From contig JAQFWX010000215.1 of the NCBI GenBank assembly GCA_027605045.1, positions 1 through 50,077 of the forward strand: 50,077 nt of DNA. The letters are read 5' to 3'. Source of the DNA: Phallus indusiatus. Its lineage: Eukaryota > Basidiomycota > Agaricomycetes > Phallales > Phallaceae. This document shows, piece by piece, positions 20,301 to 31,500 of this stretch. The notes beneath the pieces are model-generated. The model ran no database searches, was not told the origin of the DNA, and worked only from the letters and a program-made list of their open reading frames with translations. Within the stretch, counting starts at the first letter, position 1; every line of letters starts with the position of its first letter. The position numbers were made by a program, and so were the translations under genes.

Positions 20301-20578
20301 TAGATGGGATAGAAGAAGAAAGTAAAATTTTAGATAATTCAGAACATACATCAAATATTTCAAATACCTCAATAAATATTATTAATTCTAAAGAAAAAAA
20401 TGAAACTCTGTTAATAAATTTAAAAAGACAAGACAGAGAATACTCTTATATAAAATTAAGTAATAGCCATTCTTTTATTATATCTTCTTTAACTTTAATT
20501 ATCTTATTTTTTGTTCTTAAACCTTCTATTTTATTAAATAGTGCCATGCTTTGCACTTTAAATTATTTTTACTTATAA
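17312..20578 (+). CDS. nad2: NADH dehydrogenase subunit 2 (two exons)
   Basis: This is an antiporter-like membrane subunit of complex I. The exons are 17312-18155 and 19539-20578, giving 627 residues. Exon 1 needs the UGA at 17564-17566 read as Trp (LLGWGLI). Splicing joins AAAPFHNWS to PDVYDESPT, the conserved core of the family. Exon 2 contains the [19 protein letters not shown] motif and [10 protein letters not shown]. The protein is somewhat long because of Asn/Lys/Ser-rich linkers (near 17580-17660 and 20270-20440). The stop TAA is two bases before the nad3 ATG, the usual fungal nad2-nad3 pair. Confidence 0.95.
18156..19538 (+). mobile_element. Group I intron in nad2
   Basis: The intron is 1383 bases. 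The 5' exon ends in T (aattggt) and the intron ends in G (aagttg), restoring NW-S-PDVY. Core-like elements are aatcagcagggaagc near 18460, cagagactttacg near 18492 and aagagaaagtccg near 18530, all upstream of the ORF. Confidence 0.9.
18742..19476 (+). CDS. LAGLIDADG homing endonuclease of the nad2 intron
   Basis: This is a free-standing intron ORF of 244 codons from a TTG. No in-frame ATG was seen upstream, so the start is uncertain. The two motifs are of the LAGLIDADG_2 kind: [15 protein letters not shown] (near 18915) and [12 protein letters not shown] (near 19222). The second keeps both acidic residues. It is a predicted DNA endonuclease or maturase for the intron. The N-terminal stretch before the first motif is hydrophobic ([19 protein letters not shown]) and unlike the rest. 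TAA ends it just before the 3' splice site region. Confidence 0.88.
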   Translation: MGFLVIFGHIQSIELSQIIGNNSSIYSIFISSLPLIRPKRLKKKEKEAFTISSDLKEILVGLILGDLYGRYRFSKTSFVFKQGIIHQEYIYHLYDLFKNYCPSAPKLSKSLPDTRTGKIYNSISFFTYTLPCFNELYMLFYKSGKKVIPNNIEELLKPRSLAYWIADDGSWNKVNKYVSLSTESFKLEEIELLIKILNKNFNLSCYKSKNGTAYKIIIPSYSISVLQNFLLPHMPKMMLHKIGL

Positions 20579-20580
20579 GT

Positions 20581-20955
20581 ATGACGACTTTATTAATATT
20601 ATTTATTTTTGTTCCAATTTTAGTTGTAATATTATTAGCAATTAATTTATTATTAGCGAGCCATAGTCCTGATTATGAAAAAAATCAACCTTACGAGTGT
20701 GGGTTTTATCCTAAATTTGATAGTTTATTTTCTAGATTTAATATTTTTCATTTTAATTTAGGGCTTTGTTTTCTTATGTTTGATTTAGAATTACTTCTGT
20801 ACTTTCCTATAAGTGTCAGCTTAAGTAATGTAAGTTACTTTGGTTTATCTATAGCATTAGTATTTTTTTTAATTTTAACTATAGGATTTATTTTAGAACT
20901 ATCTCAATCTGTTATTAAATTAACAGATTTAAGTAAATTAAATTTAAATAATTAA
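20581..20955 (+). CDS. nad3: NADH dehydrogenase subunit 3
   Basis: This is a small complex I membrane subunit (NuoA homologue) of 124 residues. It has the family core EKNQPYECGFYPKFDSLFSR followed by FNIFHFNLGLCFLMFDLELL. The ATG at 20581 is chosen because it gives the usual N terminus (MTTLLILFIFVPILV) and follows the nad2 stop by two bases. An in-frame ATG at 20551 lies inside nad2 and is not needed. Confidence 0.97.
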   Translation: MTTLLILFIFVPILVVILLAINLLLASHSPDYEKNQPYECGFYPKFDSLFSRFNIFHFNLGLCFLMFDLELLLYFPISVSLSNVSYFGLSIALVFFLILTIGFILELSQSVIKLTDLSKLNLNN

Positions 20956-21108
20956 TTTTTAAAAGAAAGTAATAAATAATTTAAGTCTAAGTCATCTAAC
21001 CTTTGGCAAAGAGAACATATTAGAATTTAGTTATAAACTTAAAATTAAATTAGATTATCATGAAGTCTAATAATTTTTTATCATCACCCCACCTTTTTTT
21101 TTTAGAGA

Positions 21109-21188
21109 GGAATAGTATTCATAGGTAAGATAAGACAATTGCTAATTGTTGGAGGTAACTCGTAGGTGTTCGACTCACCTCTATTCCG
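21109..21188 (+). tRNA. trnS: tRNA-Ser, anticodon GCT
   Basis: The acceptor stem ggaatag/ctattcc is perfect. The anticodon stem gacaa/ttgtt holds loop ttgctaa, anticodon GCT at 21141-21143. A long variable arm and the T arm aggtg-ttcgact-cacct are present. Confidence 0.93.
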
Positions 21189-21245
21189 TATTAAAGTGTA
21201 AATCCGGAGTATTTAATTTAAAATATAATAAAATTCTAAATATAA

Positions 21246-21319
21246 TGAGTTGTAGTTTAATCTGGCAAAACACCATTTTTTGGTGATGGCTTATATCAGT
21301 TCGAATCTGATTAACTCAG
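21246..21319 (+). tRNA. trnQ: tRNA-Gln, anticodon TTG
   Basis: The acceptor stem is tgagttg/taactca with the T1-A72 pair typical of Gln tRNA. The anticodon stem ccatt/gatgg holds loop ttttggt, anticodon TTG at 21280-21282. The T run in the loop makes the call sensitive to a length error; one T fewer would read TGG, but a good Pro tRNA is at 38505. Confidence 0.85.
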
Positions 21320-21384
21320 TCGTCTATTAAAATAGAATTATATTTTTATAAATATGTAAAGAAAACATTTTCTTAATATTTAAG

Positions 21385-21457
21385 GTAAGATTAGTTTAAT
21401 TGGTAAAATAAAGTCTTGTGGCGACTCTAGTTCAGAGTTCGAATCTCTGATCTTACC
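21385..21457 (+). tRNA. trnH: tRNA-His, anticodon GTG
   Basis: The acceptor stem gtaagat/atcttac is perfect. The discriminator is C, and a G at 21384 could form the G-1:C73 pair that marks His tRNA. The anticodon loop is ttgtggc, anticodon GTG at 21418-21420. Confidence 0.92.
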
Positions 21458-22498
21458 CTTTATAAAATATTTAAATTTATTAATTTTAGGATAAAACTAA
21501 TTTATATCATTAAATTAAAATAACATATTAGTAGCATGAATCTTATTTTTATATAAATCTTTTAAAGTAAATTAATAAAATTATAATAATGTTAGGTTGT
21601 AAAAAAACTGTTTACTTAAAATAAGAAAAATATATAAAGCTAAATAAATTTAAATTACTATACTAAATGTTATTCATTTTAGAGTTTATTTATAAAATAG
21701 TATTTAAATTTAATTTTTAATATAGTTATATGGTATAAATAATTTAATTTAAATAGAATGATTAAAAAAACAAAAAACTAAAAATAAAATAGAAATATTA
21801 ATCTAAAGTAATATAGTGTAAAATTAAAATATAGAAAAAAAATACCCCTAAATTAAAATATTAGGAATGATAAGAATTATAATAAAAGTTATAAAAAGTA
21901 GAGAAGTTTTTTTTAGAGTTTATTTTTAGTTTACTTAATTTGTTTTGTTTTGATTTTGTTTGTTTTTTTTAGATAGTAGATTAAAAAACAAAAAACAAAA
22001 TGTCTACTACTGGGAGGTCATAAGGAAATGTTGTGTATTATAAAGTAAAGTAAAGTAAAGTTAAGATATCTAAAACTGGAATAATAAATTTAGTGAAGGT
22101 TTTTGGCAAGATAATAATATTATGAATAAATTTAAGGCACTATTATAGAAAGTATATAATGAAAAATTTTAATTATTTATAAATTTAAAATTATAATTTT
22201 AATTAAACTTTATCTTACACTTTTGTCTGTAAAAAAAAAAAAGTAAAATTTTCAATTTGAAATCTATAACCTATTATTGCTTTTTAATATTTAGATAAAA
22301 ATTCAGTAATTTTAAACTAAATAAATCTTATAGAGAAAGTCTAACTTTTATAACTTGTTTAATAGATTAAATCTAAAATAAAAAAACAAACAAAACAAAA
22401 ATAGGTAATAAATTAAATTATATTTAGCAAAATTAAATGATGTAAGTGATAAGTATAACTTAAAATTTATTTAATTATAAATTTATTTATATAAAACT
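21458..22498. other. AT-rich spacer with short repeats
   Basis: No gene was recognised in about 1040 bases. A T/G-rich block (21945-21972) faces an A/C-rich block (21984-22001), forming an imperfect inverted repeat flanked by agtaga/tctact. A (TAAAG)4 run lies at 22041-22061. Such hairpins are frequent between fungal mitochondrial genes. Confidence 0.55.
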
Positions 22499-22567
22499 AG
22501 CTGAAATAGTTTAAAGGTAAAACATACTAAACTCTTAGTAAAAAGGTTCAATTCCTTTTATCAGCTG
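22499..22567 (+). other. tRNA-like element without a readable anticodon
   Basis: The ends pair (agctga/tcagct), the D arm gttt-aaaggta-aaac is perfect, and the T arm aaagg-ttcaatt-ccttt is perfect. The anticodon arm collapses to a six-pair hairpin tactaa-actc-ttagta with a four-base loop, so the total is only about 67 bases. No standard anticodon can be assigned, and the standard set is complete without it. Confidence 0.55.
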
Positions 22568-23015
22568 CATTGTGAAGTGTGTAAAATATTAGATTAAGCT
22601 TAAGTCTTATAATATGCATAAAACCTTGAGAAAAATTTTCATTGTAATTTAATTTAACAGTCTATAATATTTGAAGCAAGTAGTATAAAATAAAGATATA
22701 AAAATATTAAGTCTTTAACTTATTATTATAATCTTAAAAAAAAATAACAAAAATTTTATTTAAATTATAAAACCTTTTTTGTTTTTCAATTAGACTTTAT
22801 TATTAAGTAAATCATAAAGGATTTTCTAAAAGGAGTCACTTTTCTAATAAATCTTAATATATTATTTAAATATAACAATAAAGATTTATATTAAATAATA
22901 TTTGATTAGTTTTTATAAAATATTCTTTTAATTTAATTTAGATTCTAATCTTAAAAAATTTTTCAAATTTTATATAATTAGCACTGTTTAATGAAAAATA
23001 AAATACTGTTAGGTT
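22568..23015. other. AT-rich spacer before nad1
   Basis: About 450 bases with no recognised gene or RNA. The last bases, gttaggttatgttagga, contain the nad1 start. Confidence 0.55.
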
Positions 23016-26000
23016 ATGTTAGGAATTAATTATTTTACGACTTTTATTGGCTTAATAGAAGTATTAATTGTTCTTCTGCCTATGTTACTAGGTGTAGCAT
23101 TTATGACAATTATAGAAAGAAAACAATTGGCTGCACATCAACGGCGTATAGGACCCACTGATGTAGGAATATATGGAGTATTACAACCATTTGCTGATGC
23201 TTTAAAACTAATATTAAAAGAAACAGTAATTCCTAGTCAAGCAAATAAAGTATTATTTTATTTATCTCCTGTCGTAACATTGATATTTAGTCTATTAGGT
23301 TGGGGAATTATTCCTTTTGGTCAAGGACTAGTTATATCTGATTTTTCTATGGGGATATTGTATACTTTAACTCTATCTTCATTAGGAGTATATGGAATCT
23401 TATTTAGTGGTTGGTCAGCTAACTCAACAATTGTTGCTTTAAATGAAAGCATAATTAGGGTTGAATTATTCATAAGCTTAAATTAAAAATAATTTAAATA
23501 GCTTTTGTTAATTTAGAAATAAACTATATGCTAGAAGATTGTAATAACCAAAGGTAATTTTTATTCTTTATAAAAAGTTAAATAAACTTGAATAATTTAA
23601 AAATCCTAGGTCTTAATTAACTAGCAGGTAAAAAAAAAAAACCTCAACGATCATACGTTTATAAAATAAAATATTTTAAGATATGATCTTTTTATTTCTG
23701 ATTTAGTTTTTAATAAATAAGTGTTAGTTTATAAGTCTAATGAGCTCATATATCTAAATAAAACTAGATGTCTTTTAATAAAAAGAAAGTGGGTGCCAAG
23801 TCGACTTATAAAAATGAGTATACTAAATTAACGAATTCAAATTTTAAAAGATTTGCTTTATATTTAGTTCTAAATTAATTAGCTTTAAATAAAGACAAAT
23901 ACACACTAAATTAGAAATAATAGCTAATAAGATCTGCACAATTCAGATCCCTTTAACTAAACTATTTAATTTAAAAAATAATGAAAAAAAGGACATAAAC
24001 CCTTTAACACAATTATACTTATGTGAAAATAGACCAAATAGTAAAATAATAAATATGAAAGATTCACATTTTAAAAATAATTCTACTAAGTGTTTAAATT
24101 CTTCTACTATACTTCTAATTCATCATATTAATTATTTATCTCATTTTAATCCTTTTTTTAATTATAATCAATTTATTAATGTATTTAATAGCAAAATAAA
24201 TTTTGAAAGTAAAAGATTTTACACAACTACCAAAATAAAAACTGTAGATTCTGAATCTAATCTAGTAAAAGAATTTGAAATTATAGAAACTTTCCTTAAA
24301 AACATTAAATTAGTAAAAGATAGTTTAAATATCACTACTATACTAGACTGTTCAAATTTTTCTTTGGAAAAAGAAAGATTAGCTTTTAGGAAAAGTTTAA
24401 ATAAAATTTCTGGTATTTATATGCTAAAATGTAAACTAGATAGTAGATTATTTTATATAGGACAAGCAGTCAATTTATCTAATAGATTAGGTAGTCATTT
24501 TACTAGAACAGAATTAGAAACTACTAAATTAGGAAATATGATTAAATTTATAGGTTGGAATAATTTTTCGGTACATATCTTAGAATATTGTGAGGAAGAA
24601 GAATTAATCTCAAGAGAAAATTATTATATTGAAAAATATTTACCTACCTTAAATGGAAGATTTTCTTCTCATTATTCTAATAAAATACATAGAACCTTAA
24701 GATCTATTTTAAAACATATTCAACTTAAAAATAGAAAATATGAACCTATTTTCATTTCAACCAAAAATAATGAGTTATCTATAGATCCTTATTTAAAATT
24801 TAAGAGTAAAATGTGGATATATCAACAAATATCTGATTGTCAAATTAATTTAATAAATAATAAGCCTTTTGAAAATCTACGACAAGCTCAAAATATTTTA
24901 AATATAGATGCTAGAACTATAGATATTTATGCAGATACTTATATTCCCTATAAAGATTTTTTCTTTTTTACTAAAGAAATGAAAGATACTAGTATAATTA
25001 TAAATAAATCTAGGGAAATCAATACAATAGGTATTAGTAACTATCTACCTAAGCAAATATGGATATATTCTTCAGATACTTTAAGTTTAGTTAATAGTAG
25101 TCCTTTTAATACCATTAAAGAAGCTAGTTTATTTATTGGAACATCTAGATCTACTATTATTAACATATTAGATAGAAATATTGCTATGAGTAAAGGATTT
25201 TATTGTTTTACAAGAGAGTTAAATGAAATAGAAAAAATAGAATTAAAAGAGAAAGGGATTATAAGAAGTAAAATAAGTAGTTTAAGTATCCCTGTTTGGG
25301 TTTATACTTTACAAAATAATAATTTAATTTTAGTTAATAATAGACCTTTTCAATCTCAACAAGAAATGTTAAGGGTTCTTAACTTAAAAAGAGTTAGAAC
25401 AATAAACAAGTATAAGGACACAGGTATTAATTTTAAAGGGTATTATTTTTTCAGTAAAATTTTATCATCTGAAGAATTAGAAAGATTAAAGACTAATACT
25501 CTTTATGCAAAAGGGAATAGAAAATCTATATTAGTTTGAGTATATAAAGACAATAATTTAATAAATAATAGGCCTTTTATTTCTATGACTACAGCAGGTA
25601 AAGAATTAGGAGTTGATCGTAAATTAATTAAAAAATACTTAGATTCAAATATACCATATAAGGGATATTTATTTTATTCTAACGTTTTAAAATTTCAATC
25701 TGAAAAATAATCCTAATTAAATTAAAAAAACAAAAATTGGATTACTTATAATTTTATTTATAGTATTAAATTTGGTCTGGATTAGTTCTTTAGGTAAGAT
25801 TGAATATGTAAAGATTTCACATTTTAATTTTTTAATTTAATAGTTTAATTATGGTTTAGCCATAGTAGATCCATTGTAAACTTGGATCTTCTAAATAGTC
25901 TTAGATTATTTGTTTTAAGAAATGATCTACCTTTATATCTCTATTTACAATTTGAAGCAAAGTAAACTTTGTTTAAATTAGAAAAAATATTAGACTCTTA

Positions 26001-26648
26001 TTGTCTAATCCTTCTAGATTCTAATTTTTTAAATAATAGATATTAAAGATCGCGAAATATGCCTTCTTAGGTTCTCTTAGAAGTAGTGCAGCTATGATAT
26101 CATATGAATTAGTATTAAGTTCAGCTATTTTAATTATTATAATACTAACAGGTTCTTTTAATTTTACTAAAATTATAGAACATCAACAATCAGTTTGGTT
26201 TATAATTCCACTTTTACCAGTATTTATTTTTTATTTTATTAGTATATTAGCTGAAACTTCAAGAACTCCTTTTGATCTACAAGAGGCTGAATCTGAACTA
26301 GTAGCTGGATTTTTCACTGAACATTCTTCAGTACCCTTTGTATTTTTCTTCTTAGCAGAATACAGTTCTATTGTATTATTTAGTAGTATAACAGCAATTT
26401 TATTTTTAGGAGGTTATAACTTACCAGAAATTTTTATTAATAATTCGATTATCAATTTACAAGCAATAGTCTTAGGTCTAAAAACTTGTATCTTTTGTTT
26501 TATGTTTGTTTTATTTAGAGCTACATTACCAAGATTAAGATATGATGCTTTGATTGAGTTATGCTGGATATATTTACTTCCATTCGCAATAGCTTTATTA
26601 ATTTTTATACCTAGTCTTTTTTTAGCTTTTGATATAACCCCTTATTAA
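23016..26648 (+). CDS. nad1: NADH dehydrogenase subunit 1 (two exons)
   Basis: This is the quinone-site membrane subunit of complex I. The exons are 23016-23424 and 26053-26648, giving 334 residues, the usual length. Signatures are MTIIERKQLAAHQRRIGPTD with PFADALKLILKE in exon 1, and ILAETSRTPFDLQEAESELV then GFFTEHSS in exon 2. Splicing joins FSGWSAN-S to KYAFLGSLRSSAAMISYEL, with the shared Ser codon split T|CG. No UGA is present. Confidence 0.97.
23425..26052 (+). mobile_element. Large group I intron in nad1
   Basis: At 2628 bases it is the largest intron in the window. The 5' exon ends in T (gctaact) and the intron ends in G (agatcg). A core-like pair, cgatcatacg near 23648 and aagatatgatc near 23678, lies upstream of the ORF. 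A perfect hairpin agatcca/tggatct lies downstream near 25868. The ORF occupies about 63 percent of the intron. Confidence 0.88.
24055..25710 (+). CDS. GIY-YIG homing endonuclease with four NUMOD1-like repeats, in the nad1 intron
   Basis: The frame is 551 codons with one UGA read as Trp (25537-25539). About 115 N-terminal residues have no recognised domain. The GIY-YIG nuclease follows from about residue 118: SGIYMLKCKLDSRLFYIGQA, then an Arg in LSNRLGSHF, and the metal-binding Glu region ENYYIEKYLPTLN. The C-terminal half holds four similar modules starting near residues 252, 333, 412 and 493. Each begins with a W-I/V-Y strand (KMWIY, QIWIY, PVWVY, LVWVY), continues with NN/S-x-PF, then a helix-turn-helix, and ends with a G-Y/F-x-F-like strand. 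These are nuclease-associated DNA-binding modules. Four in tandem is more than the one or two usually seen. The frame is intact. Confidence 0.9.
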
Positions 26649-27598
26649 TTAATATTATAAAAATAAATTTAGAGAGTGAATTGAATTATTAAATTATTTT
26701 AATTTTTAACTCCAACATAATAGATTTAAACAGTAATATGAGTTTTTGTTTTTTGTTTTTTGTTTTTTGTTTTTTTATTTTTTAAAATAAAGTAGATATT
26801 ATCTATGTTATTATATTTGGATAACGATATATTAGAATTATTATATTTTAAGATGAATTGTAAAAAGAGTAAGGTATAATCTAATTTAAGTTTTTTGATT
26901 AATTATTTAAAAGTTTATATTTTTATATTAGTCATTTATTAACTAATCCTTTTATTAAACAATGATAAGTAATACTAAGTCACATTCTTAACTCATATTT
27001 TATAAGTTTTATTTAAAATTATTTAATTATCCTTATTAAGTATTAGTTAAAATAAAAATTTTAGACAAATATTAAATTTAATACTAATGTATTATTTATT
27101 CTTTTTATTAAATAATTTATTAAAAAATAAATAAATTAGTTTTAATCTTAATTAATCTCTTTTTAAAAAGCGTATCTATTTTAATTATTAGGAGAATGAC
27201 TCCACTTTAAATAGATTAAATTTTTAATATCTTAAGTCTCTTTAATAAATTATACATTAAGATTTTAAAATTAATTATTATAAAAAAATTAAATTTTTAT
27301 TAACTTAATTTATTTTTATATTAAATAATCTTATATATCTTACTCTAAGTATTTAAATATTATAAAAACTGTCTTTATATACATTAATAATTTAAGTTAT
27401 TATTTAAGTGTCTAAGTATTTAAAAATATTCGACTATTATAAATTAATTTTAATAAACTATTATTTAGGATCCTATTTAAGTTTCCTTTATGTCTTATAT
27501 TTTATTACCCTAGTAAAAGTCAAACAAAATTAACAAATTGTGTAGGCTATCTAAGTTATAATAAAAATACTGGCTTTCATTTTTAATTTAATCATATT
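26649..27598. other. AT-rich spacer between nad1 and nad6
   Basis: About 950 bases. It holds a (TTTTTTG)n tract at 26742-26777 and otherwise AT-rich unique sequence. No tRNA fold or coding frame was recognised. Confidence 0.55.
26742..26777 (-). repeat. (AAAAAAC)n simple repeat, reverse orientation
   Basis: Five tandem T5-T7 runs, each starting with G, lie on the + strand. The same AAAAAAC unit occurs in many other spacers in + orientation, so this is one member of a dispersed family. Confidence 0.85.
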
Positions 27599-28309
27599 AT
27601 GAATAATTTTTTATTAGATTTATTAGCTTTTGCAGCTTTATTTTCTAGTATTTTAGTTATTACTAGTAAAAACCCAGTAGTAGCAGTAGTATATTTAATA
27701 TCCGTTTTTATAAATGCAGCAGGATATTTATTAATTTTAGGAGTAGGGTTTATAGGAATTTCATATATATTATTATATGTAGGTGCTATAACTATTTTAT
27801 TCCTTTTTGTTATAATGTCTATTAATATAACATTAACGGATATTATGGAAGCAGGTAAACAATATACTAAAAATATACCTTTAGCTTTAACTATCGGTAT
27901 TTTATTTATTTATGAATTAATAAGTATTTTACCTCATTCAATTTTAAAAATACAAGGTGGAGAATTATCAATTTTATCTTATCCAGTTGAATTTCTTAAA
28001 AGTTTAAATAATTATTTTTTAAATCCTAGTTTACAAGAAAATAATTTAACAAATCTTATAGATATTAATTCTTCTACATTAGAAATGAATGAAGGGGCAA
28101 CTGTATTAAGTAATAATATGGTATATACTTCAATTAATCCTAATCTAATTGAGACTAAAATATCTCCTTTATTACAAATTGAATCATTAGGGCAAGAATT
28201 ATATACACATGGAGCCTCTTGGTTAATATTATGTAGTTTAATTTTATTATTAGCATTAGTTTGTCCAACTATTATAACTAGAGATAGCCATTCGACAATA
28301 ACAAATTAA
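27599..28309 (+). CDS. nad6: NADH dehydrogenase subunit 6
   Basis: This is a membrane subunit of complex I (NuoJ homologue) of 236 residues. The family core is NPVVAVVYLISVFINAAGYL followed by GVGFIGISYILLYVGAITIL and FLFVIMSINI. A less conserved Asn/Ser-rich loop sits in the middle (about 27960-28150). The C terminus has a membrane segment ending in the SLILLLALVCPTI region. It is uninterrupted. Confidence 0.96.
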   Translation: MNNFLLDLLAFAALFSSILVITSKNPVVAVVYLISVFINAAGYLLILGVGFIGISYILLYVGAITILFLFVIMSINITLTDIMEAGKQYTKNIPLALTIGILFIYELISILPHSILKIQGGELSILSYPVEFLKSLNNYFLNPSLQENNLTNLIDINSSTLEMNEGATVLSNNMVYTSINPNLIETKISPLLQIESLGQELYTHGASWLILCSLILLLALVCPTIITRDSHSTITN

Positions 28310-28559
28310 TACATAAAATAGAAGTTTAAATAACTAATAAATTAATCTATTAAATTAAACCATTTTATCTTTAATAAAAATTTTTATTAAAATAAAAATT
28401 TTTCATTTAACCTCAGTTTCATTATGCTAAGCTATTTTTAATTTAATTATTATTAAAACCTTACTATTTCATAAGGGGTATAAAGCCAATGATTATTCTA
28501 TAATTCTCTATAATTAGAGAATCTAGTCAAAAAAACAAAATTTTTTATGATTTTTAACA

Positions 28560-31500
28560 ATGAGATTATTAAAAAGTAATGTTATATTAAGATTATTGAA
28601 TTCTTATTTAGTGGATTCTCCTCAACCAGCAAATATTTCATATTTGTGGAATTTTGGTTCTTTACTTGGAGCTTGTTTAATACTTCAAATATTAACCGGT
28701 GTTTTCTTGGCAATGCATTATACACCTAATGTGGAGATGGCATTTTCATCAGTGGAACACATTATGAGAGATGTTAATGCAGGTTGGATATTAAGATACA
28801 CACATGCTAATGTAGCTTCATTTTTCTTTATATTTGTATATGCTCATATTGCAAGAGGTATATATTATAGTTCTTATAGAGAACCTAGAACTTTAACATG
28901 GACTATAGGGGTAGTGATACTAATCCTTATGATGGGAACAGGATTCTTGGGTTATAATCATAGCCCAAAATGGTCTAAACTCAATAAATATAAAAATGGT
29001 AATTTATATGAAAAGCTAGTCAAAAGACAGAATGCTAATAATTTTAAAGATAATACTATAAAGTTTAAAACTCCTTTAGGTTTAAGACATAATTCTATTT
29101 CAACTCTTACTAATAATAACACTGATCCAGATATAACAAATTTAAAATCAGAAGAGGATTATGACTTAGAACCTTATAAAATTTGAAACTCAAAAATATT
29201 AACTGAATTTTTAACAGAAAAAAAACTAAATTCTGTATATTGTTACGAAAATTTACATTTAGATAGTACTAGAAAAAAAATACAAACTGATACAAAAAAT
29301 TTAAGTGGTATATATTTAATATTAAATAAAGTAACGTTGGATTATTATATAGGATCTGCTGCTACAAATAGGTTTTATGCTAGATTTACTAATCATTTAA
29401 TTTATTTCCGTGGAAGTAAAATTGTTAAATTAGCGGTTAAAAAATATAAATTAAATCAATTTGCATTTTTAATACTAGAATTATTTCCTGAAGTAGTTAA
29501 TAGAACTAACAATAAAAGATTATTAGACTTAGAAGATTTTTATTTAAAATCTTTATTACCTAATTACAACATATTAACTGAAGCTGGTTCAAGCTTTGGT
29601 TATAAACATACAGAGATTTCACGACTAAAAATGAAAGCTAATTATTCACAAGAACGGCGTAATAAGATAGGTATTTTAAATAAAGGTAAGACTTTATCTA
29701 AAGAGACAATAGAAAAAATAAAAGAAAAAGCTATAATTCGTGATAAACCAAATTATTCTGAACAAGCTCTTTTAAACATGAAAAAAAATTCTAAATCAGT
29801 CATACTATACAATCTAGATAATACTGTATATGGAGAATTTTCTAGTATAGTAGAAGCAGCTAAATCTGTAGGTTGCTCTGAAAAGACAATAAGAAGAGCC
29901 TTAAAAACAGAAAAAAATTTTTTAAAAAGACGCTTTATTGTCAAATATCTTTAATCGCTTTATATGAAGTAGATAGATTTAAAATTATAATAAGATTAGT
30001 AATTCTATAAGGTTATTCTATTATTTATATTATTTAAATGACTAATTAGAGGAACCAAAATATTACTGAGTTTAAATCATAGTCACACAAGTTAAAATTT
30101 TATGCAACCTCTAGAGGAAAATAAAATTAAAGTGGAATAGCTCGACAGAGTTATTGAAGAAATAATTTCTTTGGCGACATTAGTGAAAACGATCAAAGGA
30201 CATTTATTATTTTATTAATAAATATCAGAGATAGTCAGTTATCTAGAGGATTGCGACAGACTGGGTCACTAATGGGTAGCTGAAATGCTGCTTAATGCAC
30301 AGTCGGAACTTTTTATTAAATTAAGTAATTAGTTTAATTAATAGAATATTCGAATTCAAAGTTATTCTAGCTTTAATGTGATATCTAAAATATATTTAGA
30401 TTCATTAAAGTAAGTTTGTATGTTCTTCCCTATGGTCAAATGAGTCTATGGGGTGCTACTGTTATTACTAACTTATTAAGTGCTATTCCAGTATTTGGAA
30501 AAGATTTAGTGGAACTTATCTGGGGAGGTTTTTCAGTATCAAATGCTACTCTTAATAGATTTTTCTCATTACATTTCTTATTACCTTTTGTATTAGCAGC
30601 ATTAGTAGCAGGTCATTTATTAGCTTTACATGAAAATGGTTCAGGAAATCCTAATGGGATAACAGGAAATGGGGATAGATATCCAATGCATCCTTATTTT
30701 TCTTTTAAAGATCTTGTTACTGTTTTCTTATTCCTATTAGCACTTTCAATTATTGTATGTTTTTATCCTAATTTATTAGGTCACAGTGATAACTATATAC
30801 CTGCTAACCCAATGCAAACACCAGCTTCAATAGTACCTGAATGGTATAAAAGTTAAAAGATGCCATGCTTAAGAGAAATCTTTTGAATAATTTACTTTAC
30901 TTAATGCTGGAAACTCCTATAGATTTGAATATCTTAAGACTAAGATAATAATTTCAAGTATGTAACAATGGACAATCAGCAGGAAACCTAAATAAATTTT
31001 ATAATTAAGTAATATTTATATAAGACCCCTCAGAGAATAATACGTAAAGCTCCTAAGATAAGCTAATTAGAATTGTAATTTTAGTTTTTATTTCTAACAG
31101 CTTATTTTAGGATGAAGATGTTTTCCAACCATTATTCATTATAATGGATAATATTAATATATTTTTGATTTGATAACTTCTATAAGTTTAGTTTGTACGC
31201 AACAGTACTCAACTTACGGTTTAAAAAGATTAACTAAAGTTGAAAGGTCAGAATTAATAATACCTCATGAAAGTCCTTTAAATGAGATTATAATAGGTTT
31301 ATTATTAGGTGATGGGCATATACAAAAAAGATCAGTATTAGGTAATTCTAGATTTATTTATGCACAAAGTAGTTTAAGAAAACATCATTTAAATTATTTT
31401 AATCATGTGTTAGATTTATTTAAACTTTATCTATCAAAAGATTTTATTCTTAAAGAAAAAACCTTTACTGATAAAAGAACAAATAAAAAATACAGTTCAG

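Noticed and set aside
20551..20580. Upstream ATG of nad3 inside nad2
   Set aside because: The ATG at 20581 gives the standard nad3 N terminus and avoids a 28-base overlap.
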